This document shows positions 36,745 through 46,784 of a stretch of DNA of 64,000 nt, piece after piece. The DNA lies in NCBI RefSeq assembly GCF_002269125.1, contig NZ_NQKI01000001.1, forward strand, positions 1 to 64,000, given 5' to 3'. Each line of letters begins with the position of its first letter. Positions within the stretch are counted from its first letter, which is position 1. The DNA is from Pseudomonas lundensis (GTDB taxonomy: Bacteria > Pseudomonadota > Gammaproteobacteria > Pseudomonadales > Pseudomonadaceae). Under the pieces are notes generated by a model, which worked only from the letters and a program-made list of their open reading frames with translations, ran no database searches and was not told where the DNA came from. Both the position numbers and the translations under genes were made by a program.

Positions 36745-37740
36745 ATGAACTTACGCGTGCCTTCAATTCGCCATGACGATTGCGATGAGCTCTCCGCCCT
36801 GTGCAAGGCTGGAGGCGACCCGCTGCGACTGAATGTGCTGCGCGCGTTAGCCAACGATTCATTTGGTGTGCTGGAGCTGACACAGATATTCGCCACCGGC
36901 CAATCCGGCATGAGCCATCACCTCAAGGTGCTGTCGCAGGCCGGGCTGGTTGCCACACGGCGCGAAGGCAACGCGATCTTTTATCGCCGCGCCCTGCCTC
37001 ACACCGAACAATTGGGCGGCAAGTTGCACGCCGCGCTGCTGGAAGAGGTCGACAACCTGACCCTGCCCGCTGACGTACAGGCACGTATCAGCGCTGTACA
37101 CGGGCAACGCGCTGCCGCTAGCCAGGACTTTTTCTCGCGCATTGCCGAGAAATTTCGCGCCCAGCAAGACCTGATTGCAGGCTTGCCGCAGTACCGGGAC
37201 AGCGTATTGGCATTGCTCGACAAGTTGAGCTTCACTGCGCCAGCTACTGCGTTGGAGGTTGGCCCCGGCGATGGCAGCTTTTTGCCTGACCTGGCTCGGC
37301 GCTTTCATCAGGTCACGGCACTGGACAACAGCCCGGCGATGCTTGAACTGGCACGTCAGGTGTGTGAGCGCGAATCACTGAACAACGTCAGCCTGATCCT
37401 GGCCGACGCGCTCAACGGTTCGCAGATTCAAGTCGATTGCGTGGTTGTGAACATGGTCCTGCACCATTTCGCCGCACCGGCTGAAGCAGTTAAGCAACTG
37501 GCCACCTTGCTGCAACCTGGCGGTAGCCTGCTGGTAACAGAGTTGTGTAGCCATAATCAGGCGTGGGCCCGCGAGGCGTGCGGCGATTTGTGGCTAGGTT
37601 TTGAACAAGATGATCTGGCCCGTTGGGCCACCGCTGCGGGACTCGTTCCCGGGGAAAGCCTCTATGTAGGCTTACGTAATGGTTTCCAGATTCAGGTCCG
37701 CCACTTTCAGCGACCTTCTGGCGACACTCACCATCGGTAA
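36745..37740 (+). CDS. ArsR-family regulator fused to a SAM-dependent methyltransferase-like domain
   Basis: A 331-residue two-domain protein. Residues about 10-95 form an ArsR winged helix (GDPLRLNVLRAL, TGQSGMSHHLKVLSQAGLV). Residues about 140-320 form a class I methyltransferase fold with the SAM loop ALEVGPGDGSFLPDLA. No ArsR metal-binding cysteine motif (ELCVCDL-type) is visible. This architecture and the position 19 bp before metK fit SahR, known in Proteobacteria to sense S-adenosylhomocysteine and control methyl-cycle genes. It probably represses from the palindrome in its promoter. Confidence 0.85.
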   Translation: MNLRVPSIRHDDCDELSALCKAGGDPLRLNVLRALANDSFGVLELTQIFATGQSGMSHHLKVLSQAGLVATRREGNAIFYRRALPHTEQLGGKLHAALLEEVDNLTLPADVQARISAVHGQRAAASQDFFSRIAEKFRAQQDLIAGLPQYRDSVLALLDKLSFTAPATALEVGPGDGSFLPDLARRFHQVTALDNSPAMLELARQVCERESLNNVSLILADALNGSQIQVDCVVVNMVLHHFAAPAEAVKQLATLLQPGGSLLVTELCSHNQAWAREACGDLWLGFEQDDLARWATAAGLVPGESLYVGLRNGFQIQVRHFQRPSGDTHHR

Positions 37741-37759
37741 ATATTAGGAAACCGTCGAG

Positions 37760-38950
37760 ATGAGCGAATACTCCATTTTCACCTCCGAGTCCGTGTCTGA
37801 AGGGCATCCGGACAAAATCGCCGACCAGATTTCTGACGCGGTGCTGGACGCCATCATTGCTGAAGACAAGTTCGCCCGTGTGGCGTGCGAGACTCTGGTG
37901 AAAACCGGCGTAGCGATCATCGCGGGCGAAGTCACCACGTCGGCCTGGGTTGACCTGGAGCAGATCGTTCGTGACGTGATCACCGACATCGGCTACACCA
38001 GCTCTGACGTCGGCTTCGACGGCGCGACCTGCGGCGTGATGAACATCATCGGCAAGCAGTCCCCTGACATCAACCAGGGTGTTGACCGCGCCAAGCCTGA
38101 AGATCAGGGCGCTGGCGACCAGGGCCTGATGTTTGGCTATGCCAGCAACGAAACTGACGTGCTGATGCCAGCACCGATCACCTTCTCGCACCAGTTGGTT
38201 CAACGTCAGGCCGAAGCCCGTAAATCCGGCCTGCTGCCTTGGTTGCGCCCGGACGCGAAATCCCAGGTTACTTGCCGTTACGACAATGGCAAGGTAGTGG
38301 GCATCGACGCTATCGTGCTGTCGACCCAGCACAACCCGGATGTCAGCGCTGCCGATCTGCGCGAAGGCGTAATGGAGCTGATCGTCAAGCACGTGCTGCC
38401 TGCCGAACTGCTGCACAAAGACACCCAGTTCCACATCAACCCGACTGGCCAGTTCATCATCGGCGGCCCGGTGGGCGACTGTGGCCTGACCGGTCGCAAG
38501 ATTATCGTTGACACCTACGGCGGCATGGCCCGTCACGGCGGTGGCGCATTCTCGGGTAAAGACCCGTCCAAGGTTGACCGTTCGGCGGCTTACGCCGGTC
38601 GTTATGTGGCCAAGAACATCGTGGCAGCCGGCTTGGCTGAGCGTTGCGAGATCCAGGTTTCCTACGCAATCGGCGTCGCTCAACCGACTTCGATTTCGTT
38701 GAATACCTTCGGCACTGGCAAAATTTCTGACGAGAAAATCATCAAGCTGGTACGTGACGTGTTCGACCTGCGTCCTTACGCGATCACCAAAATGCTCGAC
38801 CTGCTGCACCCGATGTACCAGGAAACCGCAGCTTACGGCCACTTCGGCCGCACGCCGCAAACCAAAACAGTTGGCGACGACACCTTCACCACGTTCACGT
38901 GGGAGCGCACTGACCGCGCTGAAGAGCTGCGCGCTGCTGCTGGCATGTAA
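37760..38950 (+). CDS. metK: S-adenosylmethionine synthetase
   Basis: A 396-residue enzyme that makes SAM from methionine and ATP. The N-terminal [18 protein letters not shown], the [12 protein letters not shown] hexapeptide region and the P-loop-like [16 protein letters not shown] are intact. It follows the ArsR-methyltransferase gene by 19 bp and is probably co-transcribed with it, and a strong terminator follows. It supplies the methyl cycle completed by ahcY and metF about 20 kb away. Confidence 0.98.
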   Translation: MSEYSIFTSESVSEGHPDKIADQISDAVLDAIIAEDKFARVACETLVKTGVAIIAGEVTTSAWVDLEQIVRDVITDIGYTSSDVGFDGATCGVMNIIGKQSPDINQGVDRAKPEDQGAGDQGLMFGYASNETDVLMPAPITFSHQLVQRQAEARKSGLLPWLRPDAKSQVTCRYDNGKVVGIDAIVLSTQHNPDVSAADLREGVMELIVKHVLPAELLHKDTQFHINPTGQFIIGGPVGDCGLTGRKIIVDTYGGMARHGGGAFSGKDPSKVDRSAAYAGRYVAKNIVAAGLAERCEIQVSYAIGVAQPTSISLNTFGTGKISDEKIIKLVRDVFDLRPYAITKMLDLLHPMYQETAAYGHFGRTPQTKTVGDDTFTTFTWERTDRAEELRAAAGM

Positions 38951-38967
38951 GTAAGCCTGCTGCATCC

Positions 38968-39003
38968 AAAAGCCCCGGACAGGCAACTGTCCGGGGCTTT
39001 TTT
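38968..39003 (+). terminator. Rho-independent terminator after metK
   Basis: AAAAGCCCCGGACAG/CTGTCCGGGGCTTTT, a 15-base stem with a four-base loop and T run. Confidence 0.93.
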
Positions 39004-39046
39004 GTATTCGCTGACGGGCGCATACCCACCCAGAAACACCCGGTAA

Positions 39047-40798
<1,752 letters not shown>

Positions 40799-40882
40799 CC
40801 TGCTTCAGTCCGTTGCCGGACCCATGCTGCGTTTCGCATCTTTGAACTGTGTGTATTGTTACTTTTTGTTATGGAGCTATTT

Positions 40883-41278
40883 ATGAAATTTCTTTCACCG
40901 CTCGCCCTGTTCACAGTTTGCGGCCTGATGGCTGCCCCGCTCATGGCCGCTGATCCCGCGCCTGAACTGACTGGTTGCGCTGCCAAGGTCAAAAACATCG
41001 AGACTCAGCTTGAGTACGCGCGGGCTCACAACAACAGCGGCCAGATCGCCGGTCTGGAAAAAGCCCTGAGTGAAGTCAAAGCCAATTGCACTGACGCTAG
41101 CCTTAAGAAAGAACGTGAGAACAAGGTTCTTGAGGCCAAGCACGAAGTCAGCCAGCGTCAGGCCGATCTGGACAAGGCCATGAAGAAAGGCGACCCGGAG
41201 AAGATCAACAAGCGCAAAGACAAGCTGGCTGAGTCGCGCAAAGAACTGCAGGAAGCACTGGACCAACTCGACAAGTAA
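40883..41278 (+). CDS. DUF1090 periplasmic protein (YqjC-like)
   Basis: A 131-residue protein from ATG 40883, with GGAG eight bases upstream. It has a signal peptide (1-22, ending LMA), then the DUF1090 body: GCAAKVKNIETQLEYARAHNN, a second cysteine in KANCTDASL and a long charged helix rich in Lys/Glu, probably a coiled coil. The function of the family is unknown; stress-related expression has been noted for YqjC. Confidence 0.88.
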   Translation: MKFLSPLALFTVCGLMAAPLMAADPAPELTGCAAKVKNIETQLEYARAHNNSGQIAGLEKALSEVKANCTDASLKKERENKVLEAKHEVSQRQADLDKAMKKGDPEKINKRKDKLAESRKELQEALDQLDK

Positions 41279-41300
41279 GCCTTCGGCCCTGTCACGGCAA

Positions 41301-41321
41301 CCCTCTCCCTCAGGGAGAGGG
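41301..41321. repeat. CCCTCTCCCT palindrome
   Basis: CCCTCTCCCT-C-AGGGAGAGGG, perfect ten-base arms, between two convergent genes. It has the same core as the repeats at 21622-21712 and may act as a bidirectional terminator. Confidence 0.6.
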
Positions 41322-41341
41322 GCTGTTGATTGAAGGCATGG

Positions 41342-41791
41342 TCAGTGGTTACGGAATTCCTTGTGACACGCGCTGCACGTGTCTTCGACTTTCTGCACAG
41401 CTGGCGCAAGGCTGCTGGCCTTGTATGGCTGAACCTGACTGGCAATCACCAACTCACCCGTGGCGGCTTCCAATTGACGGGCCAAGTCCTGAAAACGGGC
41501 CTGTTTCTGCCACACATCATCGGTTGCGCTGGTTTGGTCAGACTCTTTGACCTTCGGGAAATGTTTCCACGGCTCATGGGCCAACGCATCGAGTTTGACC
41601 GCCCCCTCGGTAAAACGCGGGCCATCGAACGGAATTCGCCCACGCAACATGCCCCCCAGGTCTTCACTGGTCTTGAGCATTTGCTTGAAAATCGCTTTAC
41701 GCTGGCCCAGCGGCGAATTGGGATCAACCCCGCCACACGCCGACAGCGTCAGACAGGCCAGCAGTACAACAGTCAATCGTTTCAGAGTCAT
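41342..41791 (-). CDS. Cytochrome c-prime-like lipoprotein
   Basis: A 149-residue protein with a lipobox (LTLSAC, about 14-19), so it is probably anchored to a membrane facing the periplasm. The heme-binding CSACH lies near the C-terminus (about 140-144), the position expected of c-prime-type cytochromes. The four-helix body is suggested by RKAIFKQMLKTSEDLGGMLRG. Likely roles are electron transfer or NO binding; the sequence does not say which. It diverges from mltA. Confidence 0.87.
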   Translation of the reverse strand: MTLKRLTVVLLACLTLSACGGVDPNSPLGQRKAIFKQMLKTSEDLGGMLRGRIPFDGPRFTEGAVKLDALAHEPWKHFPKVKESDQTSATDDVWQKQARFQDLARQLEAATGELVIASQVQPYKASSLAPAVQKVEDTCSACHKEFRNH

Positions 41792-41919
41792 GGTCGCTTC
41801 ACATCACGAAATTCGGTCGCCAGTATCCTCGTGTCACCTGTAAAGACCAATACCCCTATTGAATATAAGGATTGCCTGGACGGTTCTTGAACCTCGGCAA
41901 CCGTAAAGGAACATCGCAG

Positions 41920-43065
41920 ATGAGTCGTCTTTTAAAGCCACTGGTGTGGGCGCTGCCCGTTGTTATGTTGCTGGCCGGCTGCAACGGCACCGATCAGGAT
42001 GCCAAACAACCTGAAGCCCCGCACACCACGTACAGCAAAGCGGACTGGAGTGCGTTGCCAGAGGTGACCGGCGCCGATCTGCAGGGCGGCTTCGCCTCTT
42101 GGCGCAGTGCATGCACCCGGCTCAAGGCCGACGCCAACTGGGGGCGCATCTGCAGCGAGGCCGCCCAGTTACCGGCCAGCCCGAGCGTGGCCGAGATCAG
42201 CAATTTTCTGCAAACCCACCTCGATGTCTACAGCCTGCGTTCCGCGCAAGGCAGCAGCGATGGCCTGATTACCGGTTATTACGAACCCGTCTACCCCGGC
42301 AGCCTGACGGCCAACGAGGTGGCCAAGGTGCCGGTGTATGGCGTGCCGTCCGACCTGATCGTGGTCAACCTCGACAACCTCTACCCGGAACTCAAGGGCA
42401 AGCGTCTGCGCGGGCGCCTTGAAGGCCGTGTCATTAAACCCTACGACACGGCAGCCACGATCAATGCCCAAGGCCTGAACGCGCCTGTCATCGCGTGGTT
42501 GACCGACCCGATGGACCTGCAATTTTTGCAAATTCAGGGTTCTGGCCGCGTGCAACTGGATGACGGCCGTCAACTTCGCATCGGCTACGCCGACCAGAAT
42601 GGTCATCCGTACAAGCCGATTGGCCGCTGGCTGGTGGAACAGGGCGAGTTGAAAAAAGAAGACGTAACCATGGGCACCATTCACGCCTGGGCGATGGCAC
42701 ACCCTGAGCGTGTCAGCGAACTGCTGGCGAGCAACCCCAGTTATGTGTTTTTCACCCAGAACCCCGACAGCAACGAAGGCCCACGCGGCTCGTTGAATGT
42801 GCCACTGACCGCAGGCTACAGCGTAGCCGTTGACCGCAAGGTGATTCCATTGGGCAGTCTGCTCTGGCTGTCGACGACTCAAGCCGACGGTCAACCGATC
42901 GTACGCCCGGTAGCGGCTCAGGACACGGGCGGAGCGATTGCGGGCGAAGTTCGCGCCGACTTCTTCGTCGGTACAGGCCCGGAAGCCGGCAAGTTGGCCG
43001 GTGACATGAAGCAAAAGGGCAATATCTGGCTGCTGTGGCCTAAAGGCGCGGCACTGCCTGAATAA
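41920..43065 (+). CDS. mltA: Membrane-bound lytic murein transglycosylase A
   Basis: A 381-residue outer-membrane lipoprotein (lipobox LLAGC, about 14-18) that cleaves the peptidoglycan glycan strand. ATG 41920 has AAGGA upstream. The MltA domain carries LITGYYEPVYPGS and FLQIQGSGRVQLDDG. The C-terminal 3D domain ends with the catalytic aspartate region AAQDTGGAIAGEVRADFFVGTG. It stands alone. Confidence 0.95.
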   Translation: MSRLLKPLVWALPVVMLLAGCNGTDQDAKQPEAPHTTYSKADWSALPEVTGADLQGGFASWRSACTRLKADANWGRICSEAAQLPASPSVAEISNFLQTHLDVYSLRSAQGSSDGLITGYYEPVYPGSLTANEVAKVPVYGVPSDLIVVNLDNLYPELKGKRLRGRLEGRVIKPYDTAATINAQGLNAPVIAWLTDPMDLQFLQIQGSGRVQLDDGRQLRIGYADQNGHPYKPIGRWLVEQGELKKEDVTMGTIHAWAMAHPERVSELLASNPSYVFFTQNPDSNEGPRGSLNVPLTAGYSVAVDRKVIPLGSLLWLSTTQADGQPIVRPVAAQDTGGAIAGEVRADFFVGTGPEAGKLAGDMKQKGNIWLLWPKGAALPE

Positions 43066-43138
43066 AACAGGCCCCACGCCACCCTTTGTAGTCGCTGGCG
43101 AGCACTCACGGGCGCCACTCGACAGCGACGTAAAGGCC

Positions 43139-44041
43139 TTACTCCACCGGATCGCTCACCGGCTTGGCGATGATTTGCTTGAGTTCTGCCGTCATCGGGA
43201 ACTCAAGGTTCAGGCCATTGGGCGGGATCGGTTGCTCAAACCAGCGCTGGTAAATCCCGGTGATTTCACCCGAGCTGTACAGGTCGGCCAGGGTCTGGTT
43301 CACCACAGCCAAAAACTGCGGGTCGTCCTTGCGCACCATGCAGCTGTAGATTTCACGCGATTGCTCGTCACCCACTACCACCCAGTTATGCGGGTCACGG
43401 GCCTTCGCGCGTTCGCCATAGAGCAGCGCGTCGTCCATGTAAAACGCCACGGCGCGCCCGGTTTCCAGCATTTTGAACGCTTCGCCATGGTCCTTGGCGC
43501 TGATGACGTTCATGCCCATTTTGTGATCGGCGCTGTAGCTTTTAATAAAACGCTCATTGGTGGTGCCCGCAGTGGTCACTACGTTTTTATCGCGCAGATC
43601 ATCAAACCCCTTGATGCCACTGTCCTTGGCGGTCAACAACTGGCCTTTGACGTAGATAAACCCGTAGGAAAACGCCACCTGCTTCTGACGCTCGGCAGTC
43701 ACGCCGGTTGAACCGCATTCCAGATCCACTGTGCCGTTTTGCACCAGCGGGATGCGGGTTTGCGACGTCACCAGGTTGTATTTGATGTTCAAGGGCTTGT
43801 CGCCCAGCTTCTTTTGCACGTTTTCGACGATTTTATTCGCCAGCTCCACGGAGTACCCCATGGGCTTACCCGAGTTGTCGCCAACATAAGAGAAGGGCAC
43901 CGAAGCGTCCCGATAGCCGAGGGTGATGCGCCCCGAATCCGAAATCTTTTTCATAGTGCCCTGCAACGGCACGTCATTGGCGCAGACTGCCTGGCTGATC
44001 AACAGGCCCAGCGTGCAACTGATCAAGGTGAGTTTTTTCAT
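43139..44041 (-). CDS. dguC: D-glutamate cluster periplasmic binding protein
   Basis: A 300-residue solute-binding protein of the glutamate/aspartate type (GltI-like): a signal peptide (1-21, ending VCA), GRITLGYRDASVPFSYVG, LECGSTGVTAERQKQVAFS and YMDDALLYGERAKA. It is the last of three minus-strand genes (dguA, dguB, dguC), as in P. aeruginosa PA5084-PA5082, where the operon serves D-glutamate use. No permease is adjacent, so it may act in sensing or feed another transporter. Confidence 0.88.
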   Translation of the reverse strand: MKKLTLISCTLGLLISQAVCANDVPLQGTMKKISDSGRITLGYRDASVPFSYVGDNSGKPMGYSVELANKIVENVQKKLGDKPLNIKYNLVTSQTRIPLVQNGTVDLECGSTGVTAERQKQVAFSYGFIYVKGQLLTAKDSGIKGFDDLRDKNVVTTAGTTNERFIKSYSADHKMGMNVISAKDHGEAFKMLETGRAVAFYMDDALLYGERAKARDPHNWVVVGDEQSREIYSCMVRKDDPQFLAVVNQTLADLYSSGEITGIYQRWFEQPIPPNGLNLEFPMTAELKQIIAKPVSDPVE

Positions 44042-44066
44042 CTTCTTATTTCCCCTTTAAAACAGA

Positions 44067-44417
44067 TTAACGACGTACAGCAATCACGCTGATTTCCACC
44101 CGCACTTCGGGCCGCGCCAGCTCGGCTTGCAGCGTGGTACGGGTCGGCGCCTTGCCAGCCGACAGCCAGGCCGACCACACCGCATTCATGGCCGCAAAAT
44201 CACGCTGGATGTTTTGCAAGTAGATCGTGGCGTTTAGGATGTGGTCTTTGTCACTGCCTGTTTCGGCTAGCAGAGCATCGATTTTGCTGAGTACTTCTTC
44301 GGTTTGCGCGGCAATGTCTTGAGTTTGCGTGGGAACTTGCCCGGACAAAAACACCAGCGCCTCAAACGTCGCGGCAGCGCTCAAACGGTCATTGCTGTTA
44401 ATTCGGTGAATCGTCAT
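44067..44417 (-). CDS. dguB: RidA-family deaminase of the D-glutamate cluster
   Basis: A 116-residue RidA/YjgF protein from ATG 44417 (MTIHRINSNDRLS), with AAGGA upstream; the frame extends to 44465 without support. FLSGQVPTQTQDIAAQTEEVL and ARPEVRVEISVIAV, with the conserved arginine, are family hallmarks. RidA proteins hydrolyse reactive imines released by amino-acid oxidases, so this one should clear the product of DguA. It is the middle gene of the cluster. Confidence 0.9.
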   Translation of the reverse strand: MTIHRINSNDRLSAAATFEALVFLSGQVPTQTQDIAAQTEEVLSKIDALLAETGSDKDHILNATIYLQNIQRDFAAMNAVWSAWLSAGKAPTRTTLQAELARPEVRVEISVIAVRR

Positions 44418-44445
44418 CGGGTGGTTCCTTGTTGTAGGTACAGAT

Positions 44446-45687
44446 TCAAGCGGCATGGGGCGCAAGGCCTTGCATGTCGATGGAAGGTTGGCGCTGTGCG
44501 ATCAACTCGGTCAGCAACTGGCCACTGCCACAGGCCAGCGTGAAGCCCAGTGCGCCATGCCCCAGGTTGAGCCACAAGTTGCGATAACCGCTGGCCCCCA
44601 GAATCGGCACACCGGTCGGCGTTGCAGGGCGCATGCCAGCCCACTCGATGGCGTCGTCATAATTGCCTGCTTCGGGGAAGGTGCCGTGCGCCAACTGGCG
44701 CATTTGAGCCAGGCGCTTGGGGTCCAGCGCTGCGTCAAATCCGACAATGTCGACCATCGCCGCGATCCGCAACTGCTCGCCAATGCGGGCGTACACAATC
44801 TTGCGGTCGTAGTCGGTGATGCTCACCTGCGGGGCTTTTTTCACATCGGCCAGCGGCAGGGTCAGGCTGTAGCCCTTGAGCGGGTACAGCGGCAACTCCA
44901 GACCGGGCAGGCGCAAGGCGGGGCTGTTATGGCCCGCCGCCAGCACCAGTTGACTGACCGGCAGTACGTCATGGCCCATCTCGACCGCCGTCACGGCACT
45001 CTGATGGTGCACGAGACGCGTCACGGTTTTGCCCAGCATAAACGTGCAGCGGCCAGAGGCTTGCAAGCGCGCCACCAACTGCTGACAAAACAGATGGCAG
45101 TCGCCCACCTCTTCGTCCGGGGTGTAAATGCCGCCGACAAACGGAGCGCCTAGCAAACCCGGCTCCAGCGCTACGCACTCGCTGGCTGACAGCGCCTGTT
45201 GAAAGGAACTGTGGGTAACGTTTTGCCGGGCTTTGTGGAAGTGCGTGGGCTCCCGAAAGGCCACGAGCTTGCCATTGCGTCGCCATTCAAAGCCCTCAAG
45301 GTGATCGTCTTCGCGCCATTGCTGCAACGTGGCCTGACTGAGCAGCGCCAGACGCAACAGATGCGCACCGTTGCGCTGATTGACGGAGCCGCGGCAAGCA
45401 CCGACGAACGAAGCCAGCCAACGCCATTGAGCCGGGTCTATGCGGGGGCGAAGTTTGAGAGGTGAATCGGCGCGCAGCATCCAGCCCATGGCTTGCCAGG
45501 GCACCCCGGCATCGGCCAGGGGCGCCACATAGCGATACGACAGCTGCCCGCCATTGGCGAAGCTGGTCTGACTACCGAGGCGGGTCTGGGCTTCGATCAG
45601 CGTGACGTCAAAACCTTCGCGCACCAGCGCATACGCTGTTGCCAGCCCGATGACGCCGCCACCGATGATGCAAACCTGCTGTGCCAT
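44446..45687 (-). CDS. dguA: D-glutamate (D-amino acid) dehydrogenase
   Basis: A 413-residue FAD enzyme of the DadA type. The N-terminal dinucleotide fold VCIIGGGVIGLATAYALVREGFDVTLIEA and the C-terminal GYRNLWLNLGHGALGFTLACGSG are clear. It should oxidise D-glutamate to the imino acid and pass electrons to the respiratory chain. It is the first gene of dguABC and diverges from a LysR gene with two similar LysR-type boxes between them. D-Glu specificity rests on synteny with PA5084. Confidence 0.9.
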   Translation of the reverse strand: MAQQVCIIGGGVIGLATAYALVREGFDVTLIEAQTRLGSQTSFANGGQLSYRYVAPLADAGVPWQAMGWMLRADSPLKLRPRIDPAQWRWLASFVGACRGSVNQRNGAHLLRLALLSQATLQQWREDDHLEGFEWRRNGKLVAFREPTHFHKARQNVTHSSFQQALSASECVALEPGLLGAPFVGGIYTPDEEVGDCHLFCQQLVARLQASGRCTFMLGKTVTRLVHHQSAVTAVEMGHDVLPVSQLVLAAGHNSPALRLPGLELPLYPLKGYSLTLPLADVKKAPQVSITDYDRKIVYARIGEQLRIAAMVDIVGFDAALDPKRLAQMRQLAHGTFPEAGNYDDAIEWAGMRPATPTGVPILGASGYRNLWLNLGHGALGFTLACGSGQLLTELIAQRQPSIDMQGLAPHAA

Positions 45688-45695
45688 GTCAGTCC

Positions 45696-45787
45696 TTAAC
45701 CCAAAGTTATGCGGCCTTCAGATTAGGGGCAGATGACAGGGCATGAATAATGAATAAAGATGCTCATCCCATAAACAAAGGTTATGG
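45696..45787. promoter_or_regulatory. Two LysR-type boxes between dguA and dguR
   Basis: TTAACCCAAAGTTAT (45696-45710) and ATAAACAAAGGTTAT (45771-45785) share a T-N11-A layout with CAAAG in the core. The second extends to CCATAA-N7-TTATGG (45769-45787). They flank the divergent promoters, one next to each start codon. Confidence 0.5.
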
Positions 45788-45796
45788 ACTACTGCC

Positions 45797-46705
45797 ATGC
45801 GTTTGCGACATATCGAGGTCTTTCAGGCCATCCGCCAAACCGGCTCGGTCAGCGCCGCTGCCCAGTTGCTGCACGTCTCGCAACCGGCGGTGAGCAAAGT
45901 CTTACAGCATGCCGAATTGCAACTGGGATTTGCCCTGTTCCTGCGGGTACGCGGCAAACTCCAGCCCACGCCTGAGGCGCTACTGCTGGAGCGCGAGGTC
46001 GATAAAGTCACCGAAAGCCTGCAAGGCGTGCAGCGACTGGCCGAAAGCCTGCGCCGTGAGCCTGGTCATCGCTTGCGTATTGGCAGTACCCCGGCACTGG
46101 CGCTGTCGCTGATGCCGCCCGTGATCCGCGAATGGACGCAACGCTATCCCGATATCCACTGCGAGCTGGCCAGCGCTCATACCCGAGAACTGGTGCAAAA
46201 CCTGCTGATGCGCGAGCTCGACGTTGCCCTGACCTTCAAGCAACCCGAGCATCCTGGCCTCAAGGCGCAAGCGCTGGCCCACGGTGTGCTGGTGGCACTG
46301 GCCCCACGGGGCTACTGGCCCGAAACAGACCTCGGCTTGCCGCTGAAACTGGATGAATTGGCGAATGCGCCGTTGATTGGCTTGAGCAGCGCCGACCCGT
46401 TGTTTGCGCGGTTTGAACGTTACCTGCAAGCCGTCGAACCGCCGCCACGTATCAGGCTCGCGGTGCAGACCTATTCATTGGCCAGCGCAATGGTGGAATC
46501 AGGGGCGGGATTGGCTGTGATTGACCCGTTCACCGCACTGGGGGCTTCAAGCGACAGCACACGAATACGGCCGCTGACGCCTGCGTTGCCCATTACGCTG
46601 TACGCACTGACCCGTGCCGACGAACCGGGTCCGCATACGCTGGAGGGGTTGCTGCAATTGTTCGCGCAACACGCCAACGAACAGTTGCAGCGTTTGTCGC
46701 TGTAA
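45797..46705 (+). CDS. dguR: LysR-family regulator of the D-glutamate cluster
   Basis: A 302-residue LysR protein with an N-terminal winged helix (RHIEVFQAIRQTGSVSAAAQLLHVSQPAVSKVL, about 4-36, split here by its turn) and a periplasmic-binding-like effector domain (about 90-295). It is transcribed away from dguABC, the classical LysR arrangement, and matches PA5085 by position. It probably activates dguABC in response to D-glutamate. A REP-like core follows at about 46711-46730. Confidence 0.9.
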   Translation: MRLRHIEVFQAIRQTGSVSAAAQLLHVSQPAVSKVLQHAELQLGFALFLRVRGKLQPTPEALLLEREVDKVTESLQGVQRLAESLRREPGHRLRIGSTPALALSLMPPVIREWTQRYPDIHCELASAHTRELVQNLLMRELDVALTFKQPEHPGLKAQALAHGVLVALAPRGYWPETDLGLPLKLDELANAPLIGLSSADPLFARFERYLQAVEPPPRIRLAVQTYSLASAMVESGAGLAVIDPFTALGASSDSTRIRPLTPALPITLYALTRADEPGPHTLEGLLQLFAQHANEQLQRLSL

Positions 46706-46784
46706 CCGCAGTCCCTGCCGCAAGCTGCGAGCGTTTAAACCTCAACCCTCTCACAGCTTGACGGCAGCTACCGCGTACGCAGCA

